Source: DAMCAP01 sp032059445 (GTDB lineage Bacteria > Bacillota > Clostridia > Oscillospirales > Ruminococcaceae). From it: a stretch of DNA of 13,668 nucleotides. The translations under genes were made by a program, and so were the position numbers. Below are positions 5,199 through 12,351 of this stretch, piece by piece. The notes below the pieces were generated by a model, which saw only the letters and a list, made by a program, of their open reading frames with translations, had not been told where the DNA came from and did no database searches. The stretch lies in contig DAMCAP010000041.1 in the NCBI GenBank assembly GCA_032059445.1, forward strand, positions 1 through 13,668, written 5' to 3'. Each line of letters opens with the position of its first letter. Within the stretch, counting starts at the first letter, position 1.

Positions 5199-5978
5199 AT
5201 GGATTGGAAAAAGCAAAGCGAAATGTTTGACCAGACAGCGGAATATTACGATGCCTACAGGCCCAGCTACCCTGCTCAAATCATCGATGCACTCATCAGC
5301 CATACAAAGATCAGCCCCCAATCAAAGCTGCTGGAAATCGGCTCAGGTAGTGGTAAGGCCACCGAGCTGCTGGCGCCCTATGGGTATGATATCTACTGTG
5401 TCGACCCGGGGGAAAACCTGATAAACAAGGGCCGAGAGAAGTTTGCTGCCTATCACAACATCCGATTTGTTGCCGCCCGCTTTGAAGAAATGCACCTTGC
5501 ACCCCAAAGCTACGATCTGATTTTTTCCGCACAGGCCTTCCATTGGGTACCCCAACCAACCGGTTACGAAAAATGCAGCTACGCCTTAAAGGATCAGGGA
5601 TATCTGGCACTTTTTTGGAACATGTACCTACTCGATGACCACGAAGCTGATCGGGAGCTACTTGCCCTCTCCCAAAAATACGGTGGCTTTGCCGACTTTG
5701 TAACTGCCGAAGGCTGCGAAAAGCGAATCAACACGATTGCTGCGGGGATTGAAAACAGCGGATACTTCCATGCACCTCTCATCCATCGCTGCCTATGGTA
5801 CCAAGACTACAGCGCCGATGAGTATTTTGGCTTCGTACTTACTGGTAATAGCTTTGTACAAAAATCTGTGGAAGAAAAACTTTGTGCCTATGATGATATC
5901 AAAGCTCTTGCCGAAAAAAATGGTGGGGTGATCAAGCGCCCTTATCTATGCGTGCTGTATCTTGCGTCCAAAAAATAA
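5199..5978 (+). CDS. Class I SAM-dependent methyltransferase
   Basis: A 259-residue Rossmann-fold methyltransferase. Motif I, which binds SAM, is at 45-55 ('LEIGSGSGKAT'). The acidic residue ending strand 2 is D69 in 'YCVDPGENL', and motif IV is 'LIFSAQAFHW' (107-116). The N-terminal 'FDQTAEYYDAYRPSYPAQII' is typical of the broad methyltransf_11 group. The substrate cannot be told; this group includes small-molecule and lipid or quinone methyltransferases. The ATG follows AGGAGG by eight bases. It sits 20 bases after the hemerythrin stop, so cotranscription is very likely. The C-terminal half lacks a recognisable substrate domain. No clear terminator follows; a short AAGCC/GGCTT hairpin lies just after the stop. 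Confidence 0.88.
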   Translation: MDWKKQSEMFDQTAEYYDAYRPSYPAQIIDALISHTKISPQSKLLEIGSGSGKATELLAPYGYDIYCVDPGENLINKGREKFAAYHNIRFVAARFEEMHLAPQSYDLIFSAQAFHWVPQPTGYEKCSYALKDQGYLALFWNMYLLDDHEADRELLALSQKYGGFADFVTAEGCEKRINTIAAGIENSGYFHAPLIHRCLWYQDYSADEYFGFVLTGNSFVQKSVEEKLCAYDDIKALAEKNGGVIKRPYLCVLYLASKK

Positions 5979-6201
5979 GCCTGTATGGCTTCTACCTCTT
6001 CCACAACATCACAAAAGGAGCAATACGGTACTTAGCACCATTCTCCATATTACAAAACTTTAATAACTATCAAGAGTTCAGCAAATCATAAAATTCATAC
6101 TATTTGAAGGGGCATTACATTCATCAACCGCTTTCACATCATACTACGGAGTTTCAGCTGCCATGCTGCCATAACTACTACTCTAAGTAATAAGCTAGGT
6201 A
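5979..6201. other. Intergenic stretch, no gene seen
   Basis: About 220 bases between the methyltransferase and the next promoter. Both strands are broken by stops and no ribosome binding site leads to an open frame. Apart from the weak hairpin just after the methyltransferase stop, I see no structured element. Confidence 0.5.
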
Positions 6202-6230
6202 TTGATTTTAACCATCCTAGGCTATATAAT
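6202..6230 (+). promoter_or_regulatory. Predicted promoter of the zinc-ribbon protein
   Basis: TTGATT (6202-6207), 17 bases, then TATAAT (6225-6230). The start site would be near 6237. That excludes an in-frame ATG at 6234 as the translation start and supports ATG 6288, giving a leader of about 50 bases. Confidence 0.65.
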
Positions 6231-6287
6231 AAAATGGAAATATCATACATTGATCTGCCCCCAAATACAACTGTTGGAGGTACACTT

Positions 6288-7088
6288 ATGGCTTTGATTA
6301 AATGCCCCGAATGTGATCGCCAAGTCTCCGATAAGGCATCTGCATGCCCTCATTGCGGCTTCCCGTTACAGGCACCGCCACCCTTCAATACAGAAGAATT
6401 TCTAGAGAGTTTCAATCCGCAAACTTTTACCTCTTCTTTTAGTTCTCAGCAAAATTTCAATACCCTTGATCCAAACCAAAGCCAAGCGGTGCAGCAGATC
6501 TTTGATGCAGCAAAGCAGATCTTTGAAACGACAACAAAAAATCCGCAATCGCAGCAGACATTTACTCAAACAACTACCCGACAGAGTCCACCACCGCAGC
6601 AGGAATATACATACCCCCAGCCGCCTATGAGCCAGCAGGAGCGAGAATTTTACCGCAATGAAGAGCCGCCCGCCTCATCAAATAAGGGTATTAAGGTATT
6701 CCTTATAATTGGTTTTACTATTTTTGCAAGTATATACGGTGTAAAAGCAACCCTAGTCGATGAGAAAGAAAAGAACGCAAATATCCCCCAAGAAAATTCC
6801 GTAGTTGCAACTACCAAAAAAGCTGATCTTGAGCTTGTGGGTGAATCCAACGCGGAAGTCACTCCCTACATGGTTACTATTAGCGGCTCAGTGAAGAACA
6901 ACTCCTCAAAAACCTATCGCTATGTGCAGGTGGTCGTCAGTATCTATGATAAGGATGACAACCTCCTTGGCACCGCCCTTGACAATATAACCAATCTAGA
7001 GGCAGGTGGCACCTGGAAGTTTAAAGCGATCGGCTCCAACCCGGGTGGTGCATCACGTTATAAGATCACCGATATTACAGGATATTAA
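6288..7088 (+). CDS. Zinc-ribbon membrane protein with FxLYD-like domain
   Basis: A 266-residue single-pass membrane protein. Residues 1-27 form a zinc ribbon with C6, C9, C20 and C23 ('KCPECDRQVS...CPHCGFPL'). Residues about 30-130 are a disordered Gln/Thr/Pro/Ser-rich linker. One membrane helix follows at about 135-153 ('KVFLIIGFTIFASIYGV'), then a beta-rich domain at about 180-257 ('VTISGSVKNNSSKTYRYVQV' and 'IYDKDDNLLGT'), which has the FxLYD-type pattern. The zinc ribbon is probably cytoplasmic and the C-terminal domain outside. ATG 6288 has GGAGG eight bases upstream and lies after the predicted transcription start. It is monocistronic, with its own promoter and terminator. The role is unknown; similar proteins are thought to act at the cell envelope. 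Confidence 0.82.
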   Translation: MALIKCPECDRQVSDKASACPHCGFPLQAPPPFNTEEFLESFNPQTFTSSFSSQQNFNTLDPNQSQAVQQIFDAAKQIFETTTKNPQSQQTFTQTTTRQSPPPQQEYTYPQPPMSQQEREFYRNEEPPASSNKGIKVFLIIGFTIFASIYGVKATLVDEKEKNANIPQENSVVATTKKADLELVGESNAEVTPYMVTISGSVKNNSSKTYRYVQVVVSIYDKDDNLLGTALDNITNLEAGGTWKFKAIGSNPGGASRYKITDITGY

Positions 7089-7104
7089 CCCCCCCTAATA
7101 AGCG

Positions 7105-7135
7105 GGCTGCTGATGCATTATCAGCAGCCTTTTTT
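7105..7135 (+). terminator. Rho-independent terminator
   Basis: GGCTGCTGAT (7105-7114) pairs perfectly with ATCAGCAGCC (7120-7129) around a five-base loop and is followed by six T (7130-7135). It ends the zinc-ribbon gene, whose stop is 16 bases upstream. Confidence 0.93.
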
Positions 7136-7227
7136 GCATTTGCTTTTACTCTAGTGATAAAGTCCGGTGATCATAAGGTAGTTATTAATCTGCATACAAT
7201 TAAAATAGAGAAAGGGGGTAATGAGGT

Positions 7228-7644
7228 ATGCAGAAAGAGAACACCTACGACCATGAGCCGTTCATGCTGTTTTTGGGGCAAGCGACAAAGCAAAATAGCA
7301 CTTTACACACTACAGTGTGGTCAGGTAAATCAATGCAACTGAGCTTAATGAGCATCTTACACGATAACGATGCCACAATGGAGCCTCCCGCAGCTTTCGA
7401 CCGTTTGATCTGTGTAGAGCAAGGCCGAGGGCTTATTCTGATAGGAGAAGTGGCTGACGACTGTAATACCCAGCGTTACCTTAACCCGGGTAATGCTATC
7501 TTGATCCCGTCTAGGAAATGGCATAAGCTGATCAATGTAAGCAACATCCCTCTAAAGGTGTATTGTGTCAGCACCCCAGCTTCATACCCCGAAGCTGAAT
7601 CACTTATAAATCCAGAAGCCCCAAGCCCAAATACTCCGTTATAA
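7228..7644 (+). CDS. Single-domain cupin with degenerate metal motif
   Basis: A 138-residue beta-barrel protein of the cupin_2 type. The block 'TTVWSGKSMQLSLMSI' followed by 'FDRLICVEQGRGLILIGE' and 'NPGNAILIPSRKWHKLIN' matches a family whose usual first motif reads roughly 'LEVHPDTDQFIRVEQGQG'. Here the corresponding stretch is 'MEPPAAFDRL', so the expected His and Gln ligands are replaced; H99 of the second motif remains. The protein may bind metal weakly or serve a non-enzymatic role. ATG 7228 follows AAAGGGGG and GAGG. It stands alone between a terminator and the 28-bp repeat array. The last 20 residues are Pro/Ser-rich and probably disordered. The substrate is unknown. Confidence 0.8.
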   Translation: MQKENTYDHEPFMLFLGQATKQNSTLHTTVWSGKSMQLSLMSILHDNDATMEPPAAFDRLICVEQGRGLILIGEVADDCNTQRYLNPGNAILIPSRKWHKLINVSNIPLKVYCVSTPASYPEAESLINPEAPSPNTPL

Positions 7645-7753
7645 CAAATCGCTTCCATACAGCATGAGCAAGCATAGTGCTATTTCCTCGCTAATCGACC
7701 TGATTTTTGCCTAGGTCTCCCCACCTATGTTACCATTGGGGATTCACTTAAAA

Positions 7754-7976
7754 AGCTATCCCTCAGTGTTCCCAATCCGAGTTTGTCTTTCTGTGTTTCC
7801 CGCTCCGAGAGCCGTGCCTCAGTGTTCTACTCCCTAGGGCTTTCTCTCTGTGTTCTCGCTCCAAGAGCTGTGTCTCAGTGTTCCCACACCGAGAGCTGTG
7901 CCTCAGTGTTCCCACACCGAGAGCTGTGCCTCACACTCCCGCTCCCAGAGCTTTCCCTCTGTGTTGCCAATCCGAG
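7754..7976. repeat. Tandem array of eight 28-bp units
   Basis: Eight adjoining units start at 7754, 7782, 7810, 7838, 7866, 7894, 7922 (27 bases) and 7949. The core is AGCTGTGCCTCAGTGTTCCC followed by ACACCGAG. Units 5 and 6 differ at one base and the outer units are more diverged. Two flavours, 'CTCAGTGTT' and 'CTCTGTGTT', roughly alternate in the first four units. The unit is not a multiple of three, so it cannot encode an in-frame 28-bp protein repeat, and no ribosome binding site leads into it. It has no spacers, so it is not CRISPR. The plus strand is strongly pyrimidine-rich. Confidence 0.85.
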
Positions 7977-8051
7977 AGCAAGCCCATCCCCACTACCCTC
8001 AAATTAGTTACCCTACCAAGATACGCCCTACCCTAGATATTAGCAATAACC

Positions 8052-8061
8052 NNNNNNNNNN
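8052..8061. other. Assembly gap (10 N)
   Basis: Ten undetermined bases between the repeat array and a long-stem terminator. Ten N may be a placeholder of arbitrary length, so true distance and content are unknown, and linkage of the two sides rests on scaffolding. Confidence 0.95.
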
Positions 8062-8095
8062 AAACCCCGCCGATACATACAAATCGGCGGGGTTT
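8062..8095 (-). terminator. Terminator of the ROK gene, cut by the gap
   Basis: AAACCCCGCCGAT (8062-8074) pairs perfectly over 13 bases with ATCGGCGGGGTTT (8083-8095) around an eight-base loop. On the minus strand it lies about 40 bases after the ROK stop, with TTT running straight into the N gap. It could also act rightward. Confidence 0.85.
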
Positions 8096-8136
8096 ATATA
8101 CCTATATTATCAACTAAACTAGACTGATGGCTATTT

Positions 8137-9522
8137 TTACTTTGCTCTTACAATGGCAGGCAAGCTGGCAGCCGCAACCGATTGCCCTACTCTGCGGCTT
8201 TTTTCATCAGGTAAGGTTAGGTTGACCGATACCTCAGGGTAGTGCTCTGCAAGCACCTCCTTGGCTCTTGTAAGGATGATCTCCCCACCTCTGCCCGACA
8301 TCACTCTGCCAAGGAGCAGCAGGTGCTTAATATCATAAAACATACCATAATAAGCGACGGTATGACCAAGGTAGCAACCAATAGTTTCAAATACCTGCTC
8401 AGCAGCATTGCTGCCTGCCTCCAGCTCATGCTGGACTGCCTTGAGCTTCTCTCCCAGCGAGGGGATACCATCAAGAGAGATCCCTGCCTTTTCTGCCAGG
8501 CGTATCACTGCATCCTGACTGAAGTATTTAACCCCGCAGCCCTTATCTCCCGACCATTCGTCGACAGCGCCCAGCTCCTGCCCGTCACAGGGGACAAAGG
8601 CCAGCTCATTGAGCCACCCAGTGATATTGCCCTGCCGATCTACATAGCCGCCCGCTTCGCTGGTGCCCATAGCTATACCCAGTACACAGGGTTCTTCTAG
8701 GCTCATCGCCCCCGCCAGCGCAGTGACGTCACCGTCGTTACACACCTCGATGGGCAGATCCCCCAGCTCCTTAGCAGCTCTTAGGTAGATATCCTTGACC
8801 TGTGCATCAAACTGCTCCTGTGGCACCTTGAGGAATAAGGACGCCACCATAGTACGGTTGTCAATATAAATACCCGCCGAGCTTACCCCAATAGCATCGA
8901 CACGAGGCAGCTTAGAGGCGGCTGTCTTAAAGGCAGAAACAATCCCCTCATAATGATAAGCTGGGTCGGAATTTAGCTTGGGATGCCACACAACTTCTTC
9001 GCTATAGATCGCCTCACCGTCAATCACAGCCGAAACCTTGCGGTCGCTACCGCCTGCATCAAAGCCGATACGGCATCCGTCAAGGTGCCTGCCAATCGGC
9101 CGGGAAGCCTCACGCTCTATAGGGCGCGCTTCGTAAGAGGTATAGCACACTTCAAAGGGGCGCTCATAGACCCTCGCCATAAAATGAAAATCAAAGCTGC
9201 GGGCTCCCTTGGGGGAATATACCTCTTTGATATAGCGGTAAAGGGTCTCATCGCCGCAGACCGTTACACGAAACCCTCCCCTGCACCACAGCAGAGTCTT
9301 GACGAGGCGCTCTATGTAAAATTCATTCGCTGCTGCAAATTCCTCACCCTCACGGATGAAGGTTTCGTAGACCGAGGTAAGTCCACCGTTACGCTCTACA
9401 GCGATGGCCACAGGCTTTTTTGCCTGTGCCAAAAACGCTTTCGCAAAGCTAGCCAAAGGTACAAAGCTCTCGTCCAGTACGGGTCTGCTCCCTGCTTTTA
9501 CCGCAATACCATAATGCTTCAT
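8137..9522 (-). CDS. ROK-family kinase-like protein with novel N-terminal region
   Basis: A 461-residue protein. Residues about 150-460 form an ASKHA/ROK domain: phosphate-1 motif 'RIGFDAGGSDRK' (151-162), a probable catalytic Asp at 263 in 'EVCNDGDVTALAGA', phosphate-2 motif 'IAMGTSEAGGY' (283-293), and 'LLLLGRVMSGRGG' near the adenosine site. The usual ROK zinc motif (HxxCxCGxxGC) is absent. Instead of the winged helix seen in ROK repressors, the first ~145 residues form a different domain ('VAIAVERNGGLTSVYETF'...'FRVTVCGDETLYRYIKEV') that I do not recognise. The ATG follows AAGGAG by eight bases. A PIG-L deacetylase lies upstream on the same strand, suggesting amino-sugar metabolism; the substrate is unknown. 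Confidence 0.83.
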   Translation of the reverse strand: MKHYGIAVKAGSRPVLDESFVPLASFAKAFLAQAKKPVAIAVERNGGLTSVYETFIREGEEFAAANEFYIERLVKTLLWCRGGFRVTVCGDETLYRYIKEVYSPKGARSFDFHFMARVYERPFEVCYTSYEARPIEREASRPIGRHLDGCRIGFDAGGSDRKVSAVIDGEAIYSEEVVWHPKLNSDPAYHYEGIVSAFKTAASKLPRVDAIGVSSAGIYIDNRTMVASLFLKVPQEQFDAQVKDIYLRAAKELGDLPIEVCNDGDVTALAGAMSLEEPCVLGIAMGTSEAGGYVDRQGNITGWLNELAFVPCDGQELGAVDEWSGDKGCGVKYFSQDAVIRLAEKAGISLDGIPSLGEKLKAVQHELEAGSNAAEQVFETIGCYLGHTVAYYGMFYDIKHLLLLGRVMSGRGGEIILTRAKEVLAEHYPEVSVNLTLPDEKSRRVGQSVAAASLPAIVRAK

Positions 9523-9543
9523 GATGCTATCTCCTTATATTGA

Positions 9544-9573
9544 ACTATACTGCCAAACCTAAAAATCTGTAAA
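9544..9573 (-). promoter_or_regulatory. Predicted promoter of the ROK gene
   Basis: On the minus strand TTTACA (9573-9568), 18 bases, then TATAGT (9549-9544). Transcription would begin near 9537, leaving a leader of about 15 bases that just contains AAGGAG. This suggests the ROK gene is transcribed separately from the deacetylase. Confidence 0.45.
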
Positions 9574-9838
9574 CTATTATCATCCCAAGCCGGACGATCT
9601 CTCCCCATTAACGATATCTAACTATCGATACCATCTAGCTCAAGCCTTTATTCCCCTATTAGGCACATCTTGCGGAGTTGTGCGGAGTTGTGCTTAGCTA
9701 GCTGTGCTACACACCTTATGTCCGCTCAAATCCGCCCCCACGCTGTAAAAGAAGCACCAGTGGGGTTACAAAACTAGATCTCTTAAGTTTTTTCCTACAA
9801 TCGTCTAGCCCCACTGCCAAAATTTGATCTGTCAATCT
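9574..9838. other. Intergenic stretch with small repeats, no gene
   Basis: No open frame with a ribosome binding site is seen. TGCGGAGTTG is repeated in tandem (9671-9680, 9681-9690). CCCCAC (9736-9741) and GTGGGG (9760-9765) could form a six-base stem with a long loop downstream of the deacetylase gene, but without a clean T-run. AGCTAGCT lies near 9697. Confidence 0.4.
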
Positions 9839-10687
9839 TTATTTCACCTTGCTAAGCCGCTCCACTACCTCACTGCGGAAGCTATCGATATAGCTTAGGA
9901 TAAACTCCTCGGGGCAGCGGGTAGGCTCAGTGATCAACGATGTGATGTCAAGGCCATAGCTTGCCGCTTGATAATCATCGGTATCGTGGCTGGCATAAAA
10001 GGTTGCATTGGCTACACGCCTGCCCATTGCTGCCAGATCATAGCGCTTACCACCACAGATCTGAGAATCATATACCCCCAGCAGGGCCGCCTGTAGGTTT
10101 TGGTGGGCGGTGGTATCAAAAACAGCCTTCTCATGGTCGCAAACCCAGTCAAGACCACGCCACACCTCCATAGAATACAGCTTCTCTGGGCGCTTATCGA
10201 CTGGCAATAGGCGGATTGCCTCAATCACCCGTAGGGTGACCGCTACATGGGTATCGTGCTTGTCGGCTAGGTTGTGGGTATAGATAACCCTTGGCGATGC
10301 CAGTGAAATCAGCTCTGCCAGCTCCCGCACCAGACTATCGTCTTTAGGGGCTTTGACCTGGCCGCTGGGGTAGGCAAGCAGCGCCTGTGCGCAGTAGCCC
10401 CCTACGACCGCGGCTGCCTTTTGCTCCGCTGCCCTTACTGTTTTCATCTGCTCATCGCTGTAATCCTGATATATTCCTGATCTAGGTGATCCGGCACCAT
10501 CGGTGACCACTACCCCCATAAACCACTCGTCTTTACTGCCGTAGCAGGAAGTCACGGCAGCTGGTGCCATGATTTCGATATCATCCTGATGGGCAGAGAT
10601 GCACATATGGGTGGTTTTGGCAATGGCGGCTTTGGCATCACTGTGATCGGGGACAAAGATCTCTGCCAAGCTGTTGTTTAGTTTCAT
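9839..10687 (-). CDS. PIG-L / LmbE family deacetylase
   Basis: A 282-residue probable zinc-dependent N-deacetylase. The family signature AHxDD appears as 'SAHQDDIEIMAPA' (A32-H33-Q34-D35-D36), followed by 'VVTDGAGSPRSG' (61-71) and 'VIYTHNLADKHDTHVAV', whose H144/H147 fit the downstream zinc-ligand block. PIG-L/LmbE enzymes remove acetyl groups from GlcNAc-type sugars on lipids, antibiotics, thiol cofactors or diacetylchitobiose. Which applies here is not shown. Length is normal, with no signal peptide, so it is cytoplasmic. The ATG follows GGGAG by eight bases. It lies 316 bases upstream of the ROK gene on the same strand; a link in amino-sugar handling is inferred. Confidence 0.9.
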   Translation of the reverse strand: MKLNNSLAEIFVPDHSDAKAAIAKTTHMCISAHQDDIEIMAPAAVTSCYGSKDEWFMGVVVTDGAGSPRSGIYQDYSDEQMKTVRAAEQKAAAVVGGYCAQALLAYPSGQVKAPKDDSLVRELAELISLASPRVIYTHNLADKHDTHVAVTLRVIEAIRLLPVDKRPEKLYSMEVWRGLDWVCDHEKAVFDTTAHQNLQAALLGVYDSQICGGKRYDLAAMGRRVANATFYASHDTDDYQAASYGLDITSLITEPTRCPEEFILSYIDSFRSEVVERLSKVK

Positions 10688-11012
10688 ATTTTTTACTCCC
10701 GTTATCAGTCTCTTACATAAGCAAGTTTATAAATAATACCATACCCTGCGAGCATTAGCGTGCAAACGACATTCCTAGCGCGCAGAGTAAAGCAAGTGTG
10801 ATCGCTCCCATATCGTAAGGCATTTGGGTACACTGTTGCTCCCTTAGTGGGACAATAGCTTACTTCAAGAATTAGTGTAACCCCATACCACTGGGACTTT
10901 GTAAGCCTTAGGTAAACTGACGAGCAGGCAAAAATTTACGGGCATATGCCTGTACTTTTATCACTACACAGCAAATAAGCCACAGACTATCAGCCCGCAG
11001 CTCCATGGATGG
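10688..11012. other. Intergenic stretch, possible weak terminator
   Basis: About 325 bases without a supportable gene. On the minus strand TACAGGC-ATAT-GCCCGTA (10954-10937) is a seven-base stem with one mismatch followed by AATTTTTG, a candidate weak terminator for the DUF4364-type gene. I see no convincing promoter for the deacetylase, only a poor TTGCAC/TATGGT pair. Confidence 0.4.
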
Positions 11013-11606
11013 CTAGCCCAGTACATCGGTTATCTTAGCATCGGGCAACCGTTCTCCTGTTAATATCTCAATGACTCCTCGGTAGCAAATAGTAGGATCA
11101 GCCAAAAACTGCGCCTTTATTTTGTTGCAAAGGGCTAAGGTAGGCACAAACAGGGAGAGCGACATCAGATCTGTACCCACATCGGGGATGCTCAGGGTCA
11201 TCTGATAGCCATCGCTGGTCTTTTGGATACGCACCTGATTTTCGCATTCAATCCGCTCCCGCAGCAGGTTGTCCCTCGTTGCTTTGAGTGCTTTCTCCCT
11301 TATACTCAAGGGGATTGCTTTTTCAAAGGTAACGGCAGTTTTGGTGCCGAGGTCTGTAAGCATCAATCTTTTTTCTTCCTCACCGCTGGCTGCCTCCACT
11401 AGATGCCCGGAGTGCAGCAGGCGGCTTACACTTTGAGCAAGCTCGAAATAGTTGACTATCCCTTCACTCTGAAAAGCGTGGTTTAGCTGGGTAAAGGTAA
11501 TGGGCACCCCGATGGTGCTTAACACATAGCAGATCAATATGCGGATTTCGTGCTCGCTGTTGAGCCCACCCGGCTGGTTGCCCTCGGTAAACACCGTTCT
11601 GTCCAA
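11013..11606 (-). CDS. DUF4364 family winged-helix protein
   Basis: A 197-residue protein. The N-terminal ~85 residues ('SEHEIRILICYVLSTIGVPI', 'TFTQLNHAFQSEGIVNYFEL', 'VSRLLHSGHLVE') form a winged-helix domain characteristic of the DUF4364 family of Clostridia. The remainder ('YQMTLSIPDVGTDLMSLSLF') is an alpha/beta regulatory or dimerisation domain. DUF4364 proteins are presumed transcription regulators with no established target. The start is TTG at 11606, with GGAGG seven bases upstream; an out-of-frame ATG overlaps it and is ignored. Its partner gene ends only 18 bases upstream, so the two form an operon. Confidence 0.83.
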   Translation of the reverse strand: MDRTVFTEGNQPGGLNSEHEIRILICYVLSTIGVPITFTQLNHAFQSEGIVNYFELAQSVSRLLHSGHLVEAASGEEEKRLMLTDLGTKTAVTFEKAIPLSIREKALKATRDNLLRERIECENQVRIQKTSDGYQMTLSIPDVGTDLMSLSLFVPTLALCNKIKAQFLADPTICYRGVIEILTGERLPDAKITDVLG

Positions 11607-11624
11607 TTCATCCCCTCCCTGCTG

Positions 11625-12176
11625 TTATTTACGAAACACGGTTTCGGCAAGCTGTGCCTGGCAGAGCTCCCCAAACCGCTCATATGACTCGCTGCCAAGC
11701 TGGGCGCAATCTTTGATGTTTTGGCCACCGCACTGGTTGGCAAAAATGCTGCCTACCGTATCAGCAGTTTCAGCCCCCATCCGGTCAAGATATAGATATA
11801 GAGAAAACGACCCGCTATCGGCAAGCCGATCAAAAAACACAGGGTGCCGCTCCTCCAGCTCATCATAAAACCTACCCATGGCAGTATGCGCCAAGGTCTG
11901 GTTTGGGCAGCCTTTTTCTAGTGTCCTGACCGCCAAATAAGCATATAGGATCATCAGCTGGGTTTCAAAGCTGTCGGGGTCGGTGCTATGAGGCGCATCT
12001 ACCCATACTGCATCAGGCAGCCCCGCAGCCAGCCGCCTGCCCAGTTTATGGGCAAGCTCTATGTTGCCAAGCTTGCGATGGTAGATATATTCCTTGACAC
12101 TATCCGCCTCCAGATTTGCACTGCTGTTACGAGACGAAGCTCTAGGGTAAGCGATTTTAATATCGTTATCCGACAT
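11625..12176 (-). CDS. Hypothetical protein cotranscribed with DUF4364 gene
   Basis: A 183-residue soluble, mostly helical protein that I do not recognise. Residues about 25-55 ('DSVKEYIYHRKLGNIELAHK') and 72-150 ('FETQLMILYAYLAVRTLEKG', 'YDELEERHPVFFDRLADSGS') look like a helical-repeat or bundle domain. ATG 12176 is preferred because GGAGG ends eight bases upstream; an in-frame ATG at 12182 is too close to that site (two bases). There is no membrane segment or signal peptide. Its end is 18 bases from the DUF4364-type gene, implying a shared function. A small TCTGC/GCAGA hairpin precedes its ribosome binding site (12207-12222). Confidence 0.7.
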   Translation of the reverse strand: MSDNDIKIAYPRASSRNSSANLEADSVKEYIYHRKLGNIELAHKLGRRLAAGLPDAVWVDAPHSTDPDSFETQLMILYAYLAVRTLEKGCPNQTLAHTAMGRFYDELEERHPVFFDRLADSGSFSLYLYLDRMGAETADTVGSIFANQCGGQNIKDCAQLGSESYERFGELCQAQLAETVFRK

Positions 12177-12351
12177 AGACATTCCCTCCCCGATATTTTT
12201 TAGCGTCTGCCTACAAGCAGATCGCCCTTAGAGTATCTTGCATATAACACAAGCCTGCCGATACCGCTGCAAATGCTGCACCAGCAAGAAGCAGGCCCAT
12301 GTACTTTATCTTATCGATCGGCAAAATGCAGATATTTCTGTCGAAAGGAAT

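Noticed and set aside
6234..6287. ATG 6234 as start of the zinc-ribbon protein
   Set aside because: It falls at the predicted transcription start; ATG 6288 has GGAGG and begins right at the zinc ribbon.
7754..7976. Possible CRISPR array
   Set aside because: Units abut directly with no unique spacers, diverge from each other, and no cas genes are near.
7783..8122. Ser/Cys-rich reading frames across the 28-bp repeats, on the plus strand
   Set aside because: They arise from a 28-base period lacking stops, have no ribosome binding site, and one crosses the N gap.
8242..8700. 152-residue plus-strand frame opposite the ROK gene
   Set aside because: Antisense shadow of the ROK C-terminal half, without family motifs.
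8983..9543. 186-residue plus-strand frame opposite the ROK gene
   Set aside because: It is antisense to a gene with clear ROK motifs, has no ribosome binding site, and is a common effect of GC-richer codon use.
9736..9765. CCCCAC/GTGGGG hairpin as terminator of the deacetylase gene
   Set aside because: Six-base stem with an 18-base loop and no T-run; too weak to call.
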